Below, piece after piece: positions 23,259 to 34,200 of a stretch of DNA of 64,000 bases. Location: the NCBI GenBank assembly GCA_964546015.1, contig CAZJHO010000004.1:124001-188000 (forward strand), read 5' to 3'. The notes under the pieces were generated by a model. It saw only the letters and a list, made by a program, of their open reading frames with translations. It had not been told where the DNA came from and did no database searches. How positions within the stretch are numbered: position 1 is the stretch's first letter; the number at the start of each line of letters is the position of its first letter. The stretch is from JAFGVL01 sp964546015 (GTDB taxonomy: Bacteria > Bacteroidota > Bacteroidia > Bacteroidales > Paludibacteraceae). The position numbers and the translations under genes were made by a program.

Positions 23259-25505
23259 TTAATTTTCTTCTAGCCTTTTGATGGATTTTATATCTTGAAG
23301 CTTGGCTATTTTGGCACAAAGGATATTTAAATCTTCAGTATTATGTACATATACATTTATTTTTCCTTTAAAAATTCCGTCTTTTGCTTCTATATCAATT
23401 TTCTGAATATTTACAGCATACTCTTGCGATATTACTTGGAGTATTTTTAGTAATAAACCTTGCCTGTCAAATCCTGTAATTTCAAGGGTAGCAAGAAAAG
23501 ACATGATTTTTTTACTTTTCCATTCGGCAGAAATGATACGCTCTCCGAATTTGGCATTTAATTGTACGGCAACCGGACATTGTCGTTTATGAAGAATTAT
23601 GGTTTCGTCATTATCAATATAACCGAGTACATCATCGCCCGGAATAGGATTACAACAATCGGCAACTTTATAATGTATTTGACTTTCTTCGTCGGTTAAT
23701 TTAATCGTTTTTTTTCTGTCAATTTTAGTTTGGGATATTTCAACTCCTTGCTTTGAGTTGCTTTTTCCGAAACCGAATTGTAATCCCCAAAAATTTCGCC
23801 ATCCGGTTCCGTTTTGCTGTCTGAAAACGGTTTTTTCAATATTATCCAAACTGATTTTTCCTTCAGCTATATCGAGTACAAGTTCAAGCTTTTCTTTTTT
23901 CTTAAAATGGTCAAGCACTAATTGGAGGTTTTCTTTGTTAAGAGGAATCCCTATTTCGGCAAATTTTTTCTCGATTATTTCATTTCCGGTATTGATATGT
24001 GATTTTTTTTCTTTGCGAAAAAAAACTTTTAACCTTGATTTAGCCCGAGCTGTGGTTACATAATTGAGCCATTCGGGTTCGGGAAAGCGCGAGCGTGAAG
24101 TCAAAATTTCTACTTGATCGCCACTGTTGAGCTCTTGACTGATTGGAATTAATTTATGATTTGCTTTAGCACCAATACAATGTAGTCCTAAGTCGGAGTG
24201 TAATGAGAATGCAAAATCTAAAGCAGTAGAACCTTGTGGAAGAACACGAATGTCTCCTTTAGGAGTAAATACAAAGATTTCATTTGAAAATAAATTGAGT
24301 TTGAAAGTATCTAGAAAATCAATAGCATCCGGTTCCGGATTTTCGATGATTTCTTTAATGGTTTTAAGCCAATTATCAAGCTCGTTTTCTTGAGCTTCTT
24401 CTCCGCCTACTTTGTATTTCCAGTGTGCCGAGAGCCCTCTCTCGGCAATATCGTGCATTCGTTCGCTTCGTATTTGTACCTCAATCCATTGCCCGATATC
24501 TTTTCCATGAGCAGGTACCATTACAGTGCAGTGCAATGCTTCGTATCCATTTGCTTTAGGTTGGCTTACCCAATCGCGGGTACGATTAGGGTGTGGCATG
24601 TAGAGACTTGTAATGGCAGTATAGATCATAAAACATTGTTCTTTTTCACTTATGTCCTCACGCGCTTTGAAAATAATCCGTACAGCCAATAAATCATATA
24701 CATCCTCGAAAGAAATATGTTTAGTTTGCATTTTATTCCAAATAGAAAATGGTGTTTTTACCCGTTTTTCAATCTGGAATTCATATCCTTTATTTCTAAG
24801 TTTTTCTTCTATTGGAGTGATGAACTTTTTATAAACTTCTTCTTGTTTTTCTGCTCCTTCTAATAATTTTTGATTAATTTCATTGTAGATTTCAGGATGT
24901 TCGTACTTGAAACTGAGATTTTCGAGTTCGGTTTTTATTTTGAATAAACCTAATCTATAGGCGAGTGGGGCGTATAAATAAAGTGTTTCTCCTGAGATTT
25001 TATATTGTTTGGCAGGAGACATAGAGCTTAATGTACGCATGTTATGCAGACGGTCTGCAATTTTTATCATCAAAACCCGTACATCGTTAGAAATGCTGAG
25101 TAATAATTTTCGGAAGTTTTCAGCTTGAGATGAGGCATGCGCACCAAATACACCTCCTGAAATTTTTGTTAATCCATCCACAATCAACGCAATGCGTTTC
25201 CCGAAAAGATTCTCAATATCTTCGACTGTATAATCGGTGTCTTCAACAACATCGTGGAGTAACGCGGCACAAATGGAAGTTGTTCCCAATCCGATTTCGC
25301 GCACAACAATCCGGGCTACAGATAATGGATGCAGCATATAAGGCTCTCCAGATTGACGCTTTACGCCTTGATGAGCGGTATTGGCAAAGTTGAACGCTTT
25401 ATCGACTAATTCAAAATCAATTCGATGACCTGAATTTTTATAATCTTCAACCAGATAATAATACTCTTTCTGAATGAGTTCGTTGTCTGTTAGAGAATTT
25501 TCCAT
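23259..25505 (-). CDS. rsh: Bifunctional (p)ppGpp synthetase/hydrolase (Rsh)
   Basis: 748 aa. The HD hydrolase domain (about 30-180) keeps HPLSVARI and the LLHDVVEDT metal motif, so hydrolysis is expected. The synthetase domain (about 230-345) has DVYDLLAVRIIF and GYEALHCTV. TGS at about 400-465 (FVFTPKGDIRVLPQGSTALDFAF), then a zinc-finger-like region and a C-terminal ACT domain. It makes and degrades the stringent alarmone. It is downstream of an M23 peptidase and upstream of glycogen debranching, linking starvation signalling to reserve use at least by position. Confidence 0.95.
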   Translation of the reverse strand: MENSLTDNELIQKEYYYLVEDYKNSGHRIDFELVDKAFNFANTAHQGVKRQSGEPYMLHPLSVARIVVREIGLGTTSICAALLHDVVEDTDYTVEDIENLFGKRIALIVDGLTKISGGVFGAHASSQAENFRKLLLSISNDVRVLMIKIADRLHNMRTLSSMSPAKQYKISGETLYLYAPLAYRLGLFKIKTELENLSFKYEHPEIYNEINQKLLEGAEKQEEVYKKFITPIEEKLRNKGYEFQIEKRVKTPFSIWNKMQTKHISFEDVYDLLAVRIIFKAREDISEKEQCFMIYTAITSLYMPHPNRTRDWVSQPKANGYEALHCTVMVPAHGKDIGQWIEVQIRSERMHDIAERGLSAHWKYKVGGEEAQENELDNWLKTIKEIIENPEPDAIDFLDTFKLNLFSNEIFVFTPKGDIRVLPQGSTALDFAFSLHSDLGLHCIGAKANHKLIPISQELNSGDQVEILTSRSRFPEPEWLNYVTTARAKSRLKVFFRKEKKSHINTGNEIIEKKFAEIGIPLNKENLQLVLDHFKKKEKLELVLDIAEGKISLDNIEKTVFRQQNGTGWRNFWGLQFGFGKSNSKQGVEISQTKIDRKKTIKLTDEESQIHYKVADCCNPIPGDDVLGYIDNDETIILHKRQCPVAVQLNAKFGERIISAEWKSKKIMSFLATLEITGFDRQGLLLKILQVISQEYAVNIQKIDIEAKDGIFKGKINVYVHNTEDLNILCAKIAKLQDIKSIKRLEEN

Positions 25506-25524
25506 TGCTTACCCTCTCTGTTTA

Positions 25525-26493
25525 TTAATCGAATACTTGCGCCGAATTGTTTGTAAACTGTAACATTTTATCATATTCTTCAGGTGAAAGATCTCGGAAA
25601 TAATAGTTTTGCGGATTGACAGGTTGTCCTTTATAATGTACTTCATAATGAAGATGAGGTCCTGTTGATTTTCCTGTGTTACCTACAAATCCGATTACAT
25701 CTCCTCGTTTTACTTTTTGTCCGGCACGCACATTGGTTTTGTGCATATGTCCGTAAAGTGTTTGATATGAAAATCCGTGATCTATCATTACACAATTACC
25801 ATATCCTTGCTTCCATCCGGATAAGATGACCGTGCCATTACCTGTAGCAAAAATTTTGGTTCCTATTGGAGCTGTGAAATCCATTCCTGCATGAAATTTC
25901 GGTGTATGATAAATAGGATCTATACGCATACCATATCCCGATGCCATGTGTTTTAAATCTTTATTATATATCGGTTGAATGGCTGGAATACATTCCAACA
26001 TTTTTTCATGATTTTTTGCTAATCTGATAATTTCGTCAAAAGACTTAGATTGAATGTAAATTTCGCGTCTTATTTCTGTTGCTTTTTTGGTTGTATTGAG
26101 TACAATTTCCGAATTGGTAAATTGAGTTATGTAATCATACCGGTTAGTGCCTCCGTATTCACCTCTTCGTACGGTTAGAGGAATGGGTTCGGCTTGAAAA
26201 ATAACACGATATAGATTATTGTCGCGCTCCTGCAAATCGGAAAGGACTTCTTGCACTTCGTCCAATTGCTTGTTCAATAATTTGTATTGAGATAACACTT
26301 TTTGGTATTCTTTCCGTTGATTTTTTTGATAAGGAGATTCTACCGAGAAAATGAATATAAGGAAAAATATACCTCCTAAAAAAAAACTGGTCAAGAAGTG
26401 GATGTAAAATCGTTTCAATCGGCTTTTGAACGATTGATCCACTTTTTCGTAGCTCAGTGTTTCCGGATTAAAGTGATATTTCGTTTTGGGCAT
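25525..26493 (-). CDS. M23 family metallopeptidase (LytM domain)
   Basis: 322 aa. A short cytoplasmic start, one membrane helix (about 30-50, FYIHFLTSFFLGGIFFLIFIF), a coiled coil (about 55-95), then a LytM domain (about 190-300). The zinc ligands are visible in FHAGMDFTAP (H..D) and HLHYEVH (HxH), so the domain looks active as a peptidoglycan endopeptidase. It is anchored in the inner membrane facing the periplasm. Confidence 0.92.
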   Translation of the reverse strand: MPKTKYHFNPETLSYEKVDQSFKSRLKRFYIHFLTSFFLGGIFFLIFIFSVESPYQKNQRKEYQKVLSQYKLLNKQLDEVQEVLSDLQERDNNLYRVIFQAEPIPLTVRRGEYGGTNRYDYITQFTNSEIVLNTTKKATEIRREIYIQSKSFDEIIRLAKNHEKMLECIPAIQPIYNKDLKHMASGYGMRIDPIYHTPKFHAGMDFTAPIGTKIFATGNGTVILSGWKQGYGNCVMIDHGFSYQTLYGHMHKTNVRAGQKVKRGDVIGFVGNTGKSTGPHLHYEVHYKGQPVNPQNYYFRDLSPEEYDKMLQFTNNSAQVFD

Positions 26494-26531
26494 TTATAGT
26501 GAGTTTTCAAAAAATTTGACTAAAATAAGAA

Positions 26532-27287
26532 TTATAATCTTACAGCAATTTTTTTCTCTTTTAGAAATCGTTTCAATGTAGGAATTTCAATTTCTTTATA
26601 ATGAAAAATACTTGCAGCAAGAGCAGCATCGGCTTTCCCTTCTGTAAACACATCTACAAAGTGTTGCATGTTTCCGGCGCCTCCACTGGCAATTACTGGT
26701 ACATTAACAGACTCGGAAACCGCACATGTTATGTCAAGAGCAAAACCGTCTTTAGTACCGTCATGGTTCATCGAAGTCAATAATATTTCTCCGACTCCCA
26801 GTTCAACAGCTTTTTTTACCCAATCGAGTGTGCGGATTTCAGTAGCTACTCGACCTCCGTTGAGATATACCAACCATTCTCCATCAACAAATTTAGTGTC
26901 TACTGCTAAAACTACACATTGAGAGCCGAATTCGCTTGCCAATTCTTCTATTAAAGTGGGATTTTTTACTGCAGCAGTATTTATGGAGATTTTGTCTGCA
27001 CCACAGTTTAATAATAGTGATACATCATCTATACTGGTAATGCCCCCACCAACAGTAAATGGAATATTTATATTGCGAGCTACACGAGTAACAAGTTCCG
27101 AAAGCGTTTTTCGTTTTTCATTTGTAGCGGTAATATCAAGGAAAACAAGTTCGTCGGCACCCATTTCGGCATAATATGCACCTAATTCTACAGGATCGCC
27201 AACTGCTTTGATGTTTTCAAAATTGATGCCTTTTACGGTTTTACCGTCTTTTACATCCAAGCATGGAATAATTCTTTTAGTTAACAT
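26532..27287 (-). CDS. hisF: Imidazole glycerol phosphate synthase cyclase subunit
   Basis: 251 aa TIM barrel. MLTKRIIPCLDVKDGKTVKGINF carries the first catalytic Asp (residue 11), and VLAVDTKFVDGEW the second (about residue 131); VIASGGAGNMQHF is the phosphate-binding end. With HisH it makes IGP and AICAR in histidine synthesis. hisH lies just upstream, but hisA, often between them, is missing. The 119-bp gap holds fold-back element B. Confidence 0.96.
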   Translation of the reverse strand: MLTKRIIPCLDVKDGKTVKGINFENIKAVGDPVELGAYYAEMGADELVFLDITATNEKRKTLSELVTRVARNINIPFTVGGGITSIDDVSLLLNCGADKISINTAAVKNPTLIEELASEFGSQCVVLAVDTKFVDGEWLVYLNGGRVATEIRTLDWVKKAVELGVGEILLTSMNHDGTKDGFALDITCAVSESVNVPVIASGGAGNMQHFVDVFTEGKADAALAASIFHYKEIEIPTLKRFLKEKKIAVRL

Positions 27288-27290
27288 AGT

Positions 27291-27440
27291 AGCCCCTCCA
27301 ACCTTTCCGCCGATTGGCGGAAGGCTTTTTAATTCTTATTTTAATTTAAAATTTGTATTTTATTTTGAACAGCAAGCACTCTTAGCTCCTCCTTTATTCC
27401 CTACCGTCATGACCGTTGGTTGGAGAGGTTGGGGAGGCTT
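27291..27440. repeat. MITE-like fold-back element B (hisH-hisF junction)
   Basis: Terminal inverted repeats match at about 15 of 18 positions: AGCCCCTCCAACCTTTCC (27291-27308) against the complement of 27423-27440. The left arm is followed by a small hairpin (CCGCCGATTGGCGG) and T5. It belongs to the same family as element A (20269-20391). The right arm supplies the last roughly 10 codons of hisH. Confidence 0.65.
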
Positions 27441-28012
27441 ATAAAATTCTTCAATATTTGTTCTCCAACATCACCTGATTTTTCGGGATGAAATTGCATA
27501 GCATAAAAATTATCTTTGAACAATGCTGCGCTATAATTTGTTGTATAATTGGTCGTTGCTATTGTGTTTTCGCCTAATTCGGCATAGTATCCGTGTACAA
27601 AGTAAACAAAAGAATTTTCTTTTATACTGTCAAAGATAGATGTTTGTAAATTAAAAATATCATTCCATCCGATTTGAGGTACCTTCTCCCTATCAGTAAA
27701 GCGTTTTACTTGCTGGGGAAAAATCCCGAGACAATCAACATTACCTTCTTCAGAATGAGTACACATTAATTGTAATCCAAGGCAAATACCTAAAACCGGT
27801 TGAGTAAGCGAGCAAATGATTTTATCTAATCCTCTTTCTTTGAGGTATTTCATCGCAGAAGCAGCTTCACCAACACCCGGAAAAATAACTTTATCGGCAG
27901 CACGAATAACATCCGGATCGTCGCTTACACTGGCATTAAATCCAAGCCGTTCCAATGCATAGCGAACAGATTGTATGTTTCCTGCGTTATATTTTATAAT
28001 AACAATATTCAT
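27407..28012 (-). CDS. hisH: Imidazole glycerol phosphate synthase glutaminase subunit
   Basis: 201 aa class I glutamine amidotransferase. PGVGEAASAM, the nucleophile Cys in LGICLGLQLM, and the His/Glu pair in FHPEKSG complete the triad. It feeds ammonia to HisF. The normal family end is near ILKNF; the extra SLPNLSNQRS is translated from the right arm of fold-back element B. A -7 box lies at 28038-28045. Confidence 0.95.
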   Translation of the reverse strand: MNIVIIKYNAGNIQSVRYALERLGFNASVSDDPDVIRAADKVIFPGVGEAASAMKYLKERGLDKIICSLTQPVLGICLGLQLMCTHSEEGNVDCLGIFPQQVKRFTDREKVPQIGWNDIFNLQTSIFDSIKENSFVYFVHGYYAELGENTIATTNYTTNYSAALFKDNFYAMQFHPEKSGDVGEQILKNFISLPNLSNQRS

Positions 28013-28037
28013 GAATTAAAAGTTTTTTTTAAACCCA

Positions 28038-28045
28038 CAAAAGTA
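28038..28045 (-). promoter_or_regulatory. -7 promoter box for hisH-hisF
   Basis: The minus strand reads TACTTTTG, 26 bp before the hisH ATG. It is divergent from the promoter at 28136-28169. Confidence 0.55.
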
Positions 28046-28135
28046 CAAAATCAAAAATAACTTTGGAAAAATAATTTTTTCTTATCGAAGTAAAAAACAT
28101 CTTTAAAGTGAAGATTTAATTAAAAATTAAATTAT

Positions 28136-28169
28136 TGTTTTTATCATAAAGAAAAACAACTTAATTTTG
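28136..28169 (+). promoter_or_regulatory. Promoter of the T9SS type B cassette (-33 TTG, -7 TAATTTTG)
   Basis: TTG at 28136-28138, a 23-bp spacer, then TAATTTTG at 28162-28169, 33 bp before the ATG. A perfect AT-rich inverted repeat (28114-28121 with 28125-28132) abuts the -33 box and could be an operator. Confidence 0.55.
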
Positions 28170-28202
28170 TAAGATTTTTGGTTTAATTAGAGATCCAATA
28201 CT

Positions 28203-31181
28203 ATGAAAAATAAAATGCTTAAAATTTTGATGATCGCATTGTCATCGTTTCTCCTTTCAATATCTTCTTTTGCTCAGTTTTCCTGTGGTGCAGGAACAAA
28301 TGAAGTGTACCTTTTGAATGATGATTTTGGAACTTTTACAAATGAGAATGAGCGTTCATCTTGGCCTGCCATACAAAATATTCCATATGATTCCAGCGGA
28401 GATGTAGGTAATGGAAATTACGCTATTGTTGCCGAATGTAAAAAAAGTGGGACCAGTTGGGCGGTTAGTGGGTATGATCGAACATCAAAAGCATTAGCAG
28501 ATGCGGGAGTTCCATATCCTTCAGGTACATATGGTGGTATGTTCTTTTTCAATGCCGGAAATACCGGTGGAACTTATTTTTATAAAAAAGAAGTTAGTGT
28601 TTGTGCCGGGACACAATTGTACTTCTCGGTTTGGTATGCGAATGCTCACCCTAGCTCTTCGGTACTTCCAAATGTTACATTTGAAATTTATGGAAAAGAT
28701 CCGATAACCCAACTGTATTCTTCTACGCCATTAAAAACAGCTGGTTCGGGTGATATACCCAAAAGTAGCACCGGTAGTACGGAATGGAACCAATTGTGGG
28801 TAGATTTTTCTGATCCTTTAATTGAAACTGTAGAACTTCGCATTCGCAACAATGTTAATAATAACACAGGTAATGATCTTTTGTTAGATGATCTTCAAAT
28901 TATAGCTTGTTTACCTATTGTAGATTTGAGTTTTATTGACCCTGATACAAATTTACCACAAACATCCACTACTATAAATGATCCGTTAGTGACCGGTGTA
29001 ACATTGTCAGTAGATGATAATCAGTTAGATCCGTATAAAAATCCGAATCCATATTATTTATTGCAATATAGTCTTGATGGCTCTTTTTGGAATGCATTAG
29101 ATTTTGATGTAGTAAATTCGGAGTGGGTTAAAGTTACAACGCCTACTATCTCAGCTAAAGAATTAACCGATGCTGCGGATATAGCTGTCAATGTTGTGGA
29201 CTTTTGTGAAACAACTTATCTACGAATGTTAGTTGCCGGTGATGCTAATACGGTAAATAAAGCCGCAGTTGGTGATCCGACTGCCGGCTGTTATTCTCGT
29301 TCAAGTGATTTTATTGTTCGTAAAGAATGTGTTGCTCCGACAGTAACTCTTAAAGCATATAAAGGTACGAACCAACTGGATCTAACGCCAACACCGTCAG
29401 TTTGTAAAGACGATTATATTCGTATTGAGGCTACTCCTGCAGGTGGTTTTTATGATGTTATTACAGGTTGGAAGTGGGAATATACCAAAGCATGTTCCGC
29501 TTGCGGCGATACATGGCATACCGTACCGGGTGAAACCTCCTCTAGTTTGACAATTAAAATTACTGAAAATACAATTTATAGAGCCACCCCAACAGTTAAG
29601 ATATGTTCTACGGCTTCTATGAGTTGTACTTCTTCCGGCGTACAAGAGATAACAATCAATACGATTGGAGCAATTGTTAATAATTTAACCTTTGATGATA
29701 ACACTTATGCCAAACAAATTTATTGTGGCGATGGCACAACTATAACATTAAAAGCTACAGCAGGAGGACCATTTGATGAAAATGAGAACTCTTGGTGGTA
29801 TAAGAATAATAATGTTAGCAATGTGTGGACTCCTATTCCGGTTGGAGATTGGAGCAAAGTACATACCGGCGAGTGGACTTATTCTGAAACTCCTACTGTT
29901 ACAACAGAATATAAAATGATTTCTAAATCTATAGCTGATGCTACAGGTGAGGTTTGTAATACAGGATTAGAAACTACCGTAACCAAAGTGGATGTACAGA
30001 TACCGGTTATTAGTAATACATTAACTTTTGATGATGGAACTACTACAAAAACAATTAATTGTGGAGATAATACACAAATCACACTAAATGGAACTTACGG
30101 AAACCGCATCGATCCAACGCTTAATAAATTAGAAAAACTCGAAGCAGGTGAAACTATTTGGCAAATAGTTGATGCTCCTACAGTCACTCCATTCAGTTTT
30201 TCAGAAACACCAGCTAAATCAGCAACTTACCGGTTTACATCTTATTCTACCTGTGGAGATGCTTCGCCTGCTGTAACCGATGTTACGATTATTGTAAATA
30301 TTCCTCCCGTTGTAAATACATTGTCGGCAGATAAAAGTGTTATCTGTGGTGATGGAAAAGATAATGTCATCCTCACAGCTACAGTTCAAGGTCCTGTTGG
30401 TACCAGCAATTGGGAGTATTCGGAAGATAACGGCATAACTTGGCAATCATTACTTCCTGCTCCTAATGGATTAATAACAACAGTATCGCCTGTAGTGACT
30501 ACCGAATATAGGTTTATATCCACATCTACTTGTGATGGAACTACTCCTACGGCTACTACTACAGTGCAGGCTAATCCGGCATTTGTAGCTTCGTTAGAAA
30601 TTCAGCCGTCAGCAGATAAATCAAAAATTTTCCTTTATTGGGATGATTTTACACACACTTACACTCTTCCTGTAAGAGGTGGAGATATACCAATGGTAGC
30701 TGTAACTGATATCGGTGGAACTAATTATAAATACGAGTGGTCTGCAAATGTTGCATCTACAACTGATACTTATACCGTTAAGAATTTAACGGAGCCGGCA
30801 ATATATTCTGTTGCGATAACTGACGCTGATGGAAAGTGTACAAGTGTGTCTAATGATTTAATCGTTGGGGTGGGCGAGATCATTCTTACATCGATTCTTG
30901 ATTTCAGAAGCGGAATGAATAACACATTCGGTAAATATGCCTATAATACTGAAAATCCATTGCTACAACAACCTTTATCGGAAAATTTAGGCGATTATAA
31001 ACTTACCATATTTAATCGTTACGGACAAAAAATAACAGCAACAGGAGTAGAAGGTTGGGATGGAAAAATCAAAGGGAAAGAAGCAGATGCAGGTGTTTAC
31101 TATTATGTGTTGGAATATACAGCGGGAGGTTCTACAAAGCAAATCAAAGGAAGTGTTGAAGTAATCAAAACTAGCAAATAA
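28203..31181 (+). CDS. Large T9SS type B surface protein (gliding-motility-associated CTD)
   Basis: 992 aa. Signal peptide (about 1-25, ending SSFAQ). Residues about 30-240 form a beta-sandwich-like region (LNDDFGTFTNENERSSWP.., LLLDDLQIIACLP). Several Ig-like modules follow, marked by Cys-Gly-Asp (NLTFDD..IYCGDG, TLTFDD..INCGDN, TLSADKSVICGDG). The end is a type B CTD: YKLTIFNRYGQKI, GWDGKIKGKEADAGVYYYVLEY, KGSVEVI. Such proteins are exported by T9SS with a PorP/SprF partner, which lies three genes downstream. Probably an adhesin; its ligand is unknown. Confidence 0.85.
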   Translation: MKNKMLKILMIALSSFLLSISSFAQFSCGAGTNEVYLLNDDFGTFTNENERSSWPAIQNIPYDSSGDVGNGNYAIVAECKKSGTSWAVSGYDRTSKALADAGVPYPSGTYGGMFFFNAGNTGGTYFYKKEVSVCAGTQLYFSVWYANAHPSSSVLPNVTFEIYGKDPITQLYSSTPLKTAGSGDIPKSSTGSTEWNQLWVDFSDPLIETVELRIRNNVNNNTGNDLLLDDLQIIACLPIVDLSFIDPDTNLPQTSTTINDPLVTGVTLSVDDNQLDPYKNPNPYYLLQYSLDGSFWNALDFDVVNSEWVKVTTPTISAKELTDAADIAVNVVDFCETTYLRMLVAGDANTVNKAAVGDPTAGCYSRSSDFIVRKECVAPTVTLKAYKGTNQLDLTPTPSVCKDDYIRIEATPAGGFYDVITGWKWEYTKACSACGDTWHTVPGETSSSLTIKITENTIYRATPTVKICSTASMSCTSSGVQEITINTIGAIVNNLTFDDNTYAKQIYCGDGTTITLKATAGGPFDENENSWWYKNNNVSNVWTPIPVGDWSKVHTGEWTYSETPTVTTEYKMISKSIADATGEVCNTGLETTVTKVDVQIPVISNTLTFDDGTTTKTINCGDNTQITLNGTYGNRIDPTLNKLEKLEAGETIWQIVDAPTVTPFSFSETPAKSATYRFTSYSTCGDASPAVTDVTIIVNIPPVVNTLSADKSVICGDGKDNVILTATVQGPVGTSNWEYSEDNGITWQSLLPAPNGLITTVSPVVTTEYRFISTSTCDGTTPTATTTVQANPAFVASLEIQPSADKSKIFLYWDDFTHTYTLPVRGGDIPMVAVTDIGGTNYKYEWSANVASTTDTYTVKNLTEPAIYSVAITDADGKCTSVSNDLIVGVGEIILTSILDFRSGMNNTFGKYAYNTENPLLQQPLSENLGDYKLTIFNRYGQKITATGVEGWDGKIKGKEADAGVYYYVLEYTAGGSTKQIKGSVEVIKTSK

Positions 31182-31236
31182 TATGTTATACAACATAAAA
31201 TAGACTATTTTTATCAATGCTTCGAAAGCTTATTTT

Positions 31237-31244
31237 TATATTTG
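31237..31244 (+). promoter_or_regulatory. -7 box upstream of the second type B protein
   Basis: TATATTTG followed by C, 55 bp before the ATG at 31300. It could give the second gene its own start besides readthrough. Confidence 0.5.
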
Positions 31245-31299
31245 CACGATTTTTTTTTCCAAAATAAAACCTTAATCAAAAAACACAAAATATTGTACT

Positions 31300-34200
31300 A
31301 TGAAAAGAGTATTCTTATATCTACTGGCGGCAAGCTTCTTTTTAACAGATGCTGTAGCCATTGAAACTACCAGTACGCAAGGAAGCGAATTTTGGTTTAG
31401 CTTTATGCGTGGGCGTGATTCCCGTGTGAAAGATTTTTCAGTAATTATTTCAACGGACGAAAATGCCTACATTACAATAGAAAATCCAAATACAGGAAGG
31501 AAATTCGAAAAAAGTATGACCGCAGGAGAGGTTTCCGAAATATCATTGGATAAACTTGCTTCCGGTGATGCTAAAGAAGCGAACAATGATCAATTGAATT
31601 CTACTTTTGGTGGTGCTCAACCTGGAGTTACATATACTCCCGGATCAACAGGTGGAAAGATTGACAGCTATACAGTACGACCCAACAGGGCGATGAATAC
31701 CGGATATATAATTACTGCTCGTAAATCAAGTACAGACAATACTCCTGTCAATATTTCTGCTTATGCAAGTAATTTGGGCGATTCTTCACACGATATTGCC
31801 TGTTTGCTTCCAACTCACGCTTTGGGTAACGAATATTTTGTTGTCAGCCGATATGGTAATACTTATACAAGTGTAGATATGAGTGGTAGTCATGGGTGGA
31901 CAGCTGAAGCACTGATTGTTGCCATAGAAGATGGTACGGAAGTTGAAATTTATCCATCAACTTTATTAGATGATCCTTTTGGTGATAATCTTAATGATGG
32001 GACAGATGTGCGCCCACTTACTAATCCTATTACAATTACATTAGATAGAGGTCAATCTTATCTTTTCCGCTCAAGCGACAATATGCTTTCGGACTTGACG
32101 GGAACAATTATTAAAGTAAAAGATGACGGTGGAGTTAACAAGTGTAGAAAAATTGCTGTTTTTGGAGGTTCTGCTCATAGTAGTAATACAAATAGCCCTT
32201 ATACTTCCGGTGATCATATGTACGACCAGTTATTTCCTATTCATTTGTTAGGAAAAAAATACATTGTAACCTCTACCGATGGAAATGACGACAGAGCTAT
32301 GATTGTTGCCGTCAAACCTAATACGCATGTTATGATATCCGGAGTAGCCGGAGGAGTTAAGGATACTATTATGCATACAGCTGGTACCTACGAGTTTAAA
32401 GTAGATAATACAACCGGTAACTATATTACTGCCAGTGAACCTATTGAAGTCGGTTTATACACAAGTGGTAGTAGCAGTAGGCCTGACCCTGCTATGATAC
32501 GCATCGCTCCGGTAGAACAATCGTTAGATTCAATTTCTTTTACAGCTTATTCAAATGGTCAGTACTCTTATCATCAAGTGATGGTAATAACACCTACTGC
32601 TCTTACAAACACAATAACAATTACTCCGGCAAGTGGTTCACCTGTAAATTTACAACCCTATTTTACTTCATTAGCCGTACCTGGTTATTGGCAAGAAGGA
32701 GAATATTCTATAGCTAAATACAATATAAATGCGGGTGTAAAATATACATTGGAAAGTACGAATGAAATCGGCTTTGTTGCTTATGTTATTGGATATGGAA
32801 GTACAACTATTAGTTATGCTTATTCTGCAGGTTCAAAGGCAATGCCTCTTCCAATGTCTTATTATTTGAATGGAGATCCATCTTTAAACTCAGAAGTATT
32901 AACAGCAGGCCAATGTGTCAATGGTTCCGAACCTATTGAATTTACAGCTGTGTTCCCATACGATTATCAATATATTGAATGGGATTTTGGACAAGACTCT
33001 GAAACTCCTGGTAATCCACGAGTAGTGACAGTTCCTTATGAAGATGGACCTTCCGTTAAACACCAATTCCCAACAGATAAACCAACAGCTGTATATACTG
33101 TGAAAATGCGTATAGCTAGAACATTAGGTTGCTTTGATGACCCTAATGCAGCTGATTACGAGTTGGCTTCGTTCAGTGTGAATATGGCAACAGAAACGGC
33201 TGATGAAAAGAAATTATGTAAAGGTGCAACTCTTCAATGTGAACGAAATGCAAGTGACTTCACCGGTTCAATTAATCCATCGGATGTATATTATGCTTGG
33301 TTTACTGCAGGCTCTACAACTTTGCTTGGTTCTACAAATTCATTGACTTTGTCGGATGATTTTGGAACCGGAAAGACAATGACTGATCCGGTAACAGGAA
33401 AAACAGGTAAAAAGTATTATGTGAAGACTTGGGCTAATGGTACTTGTGAAATGTTCATTGATACATTCTATGTAGTAACTCAAGATATTCAAAAACCGGC
33501 AGCTATATCAAAAATTTTATGTAAAGGTTCGTCGCTTCAAAGTGCCCGTGTTTTATCTACCGATTATCCTGATCCTGATAATATAGTTGGAAATGAATTC
33601 TTCGGAACACCAACATATACATGGTATAAAGACTACACAGGTGATATTAATGATATAAAATCAGCGACTCCTGTTCATACAGGGAATACATATAATTATC
33701 CTGATGATTTTAATACGACAGCAAACTATTTTGTATTAGCAGAAAATGGCTGTGCGGTTGTTGATGAATTTGCATTAAAGGTAGAAGCAGTACAAGCGCC
33801 TTCTTCATTAATTACTAATCCTATTCTATGTAAAGAAGCTACCATAAATACAACTTCGATTACTAATTATACACCATATAGTGAGGAAACACCCCCTAAT
33901 AATTTCGACGGAACTGTAACATATGCATGGTATAAAAATTATACAGGTGATATTAATGATATAAAAACAGCTATACCGGTTCAAAGTGCAAGTGCTCTAT
34001 CGTCTTATACCTTACCGGCTGCAGATAATTTTGGATCAAGTGCTACTTATTATAGATTAACCGAAAGTGGTTGTGCTGTAGTAGAGAAGTTTAATGTTAC
34101 TGTAGAACCAATAAAGTTGGCTCCGGTAGTAAATACCCAAACTTTATGTAAAGATTCTGAAATTCAGGGAACAATTACAGACTATAGTCCTTATAGCGAC

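Noticed and set aside
26532..28012. hisH/hisF as surface-sugar amidation (WbpG-type) accessory genes
   Set aside because: Both sequences keep the canonical histidine-pathway motifs, and no WbpG-like partner is present.
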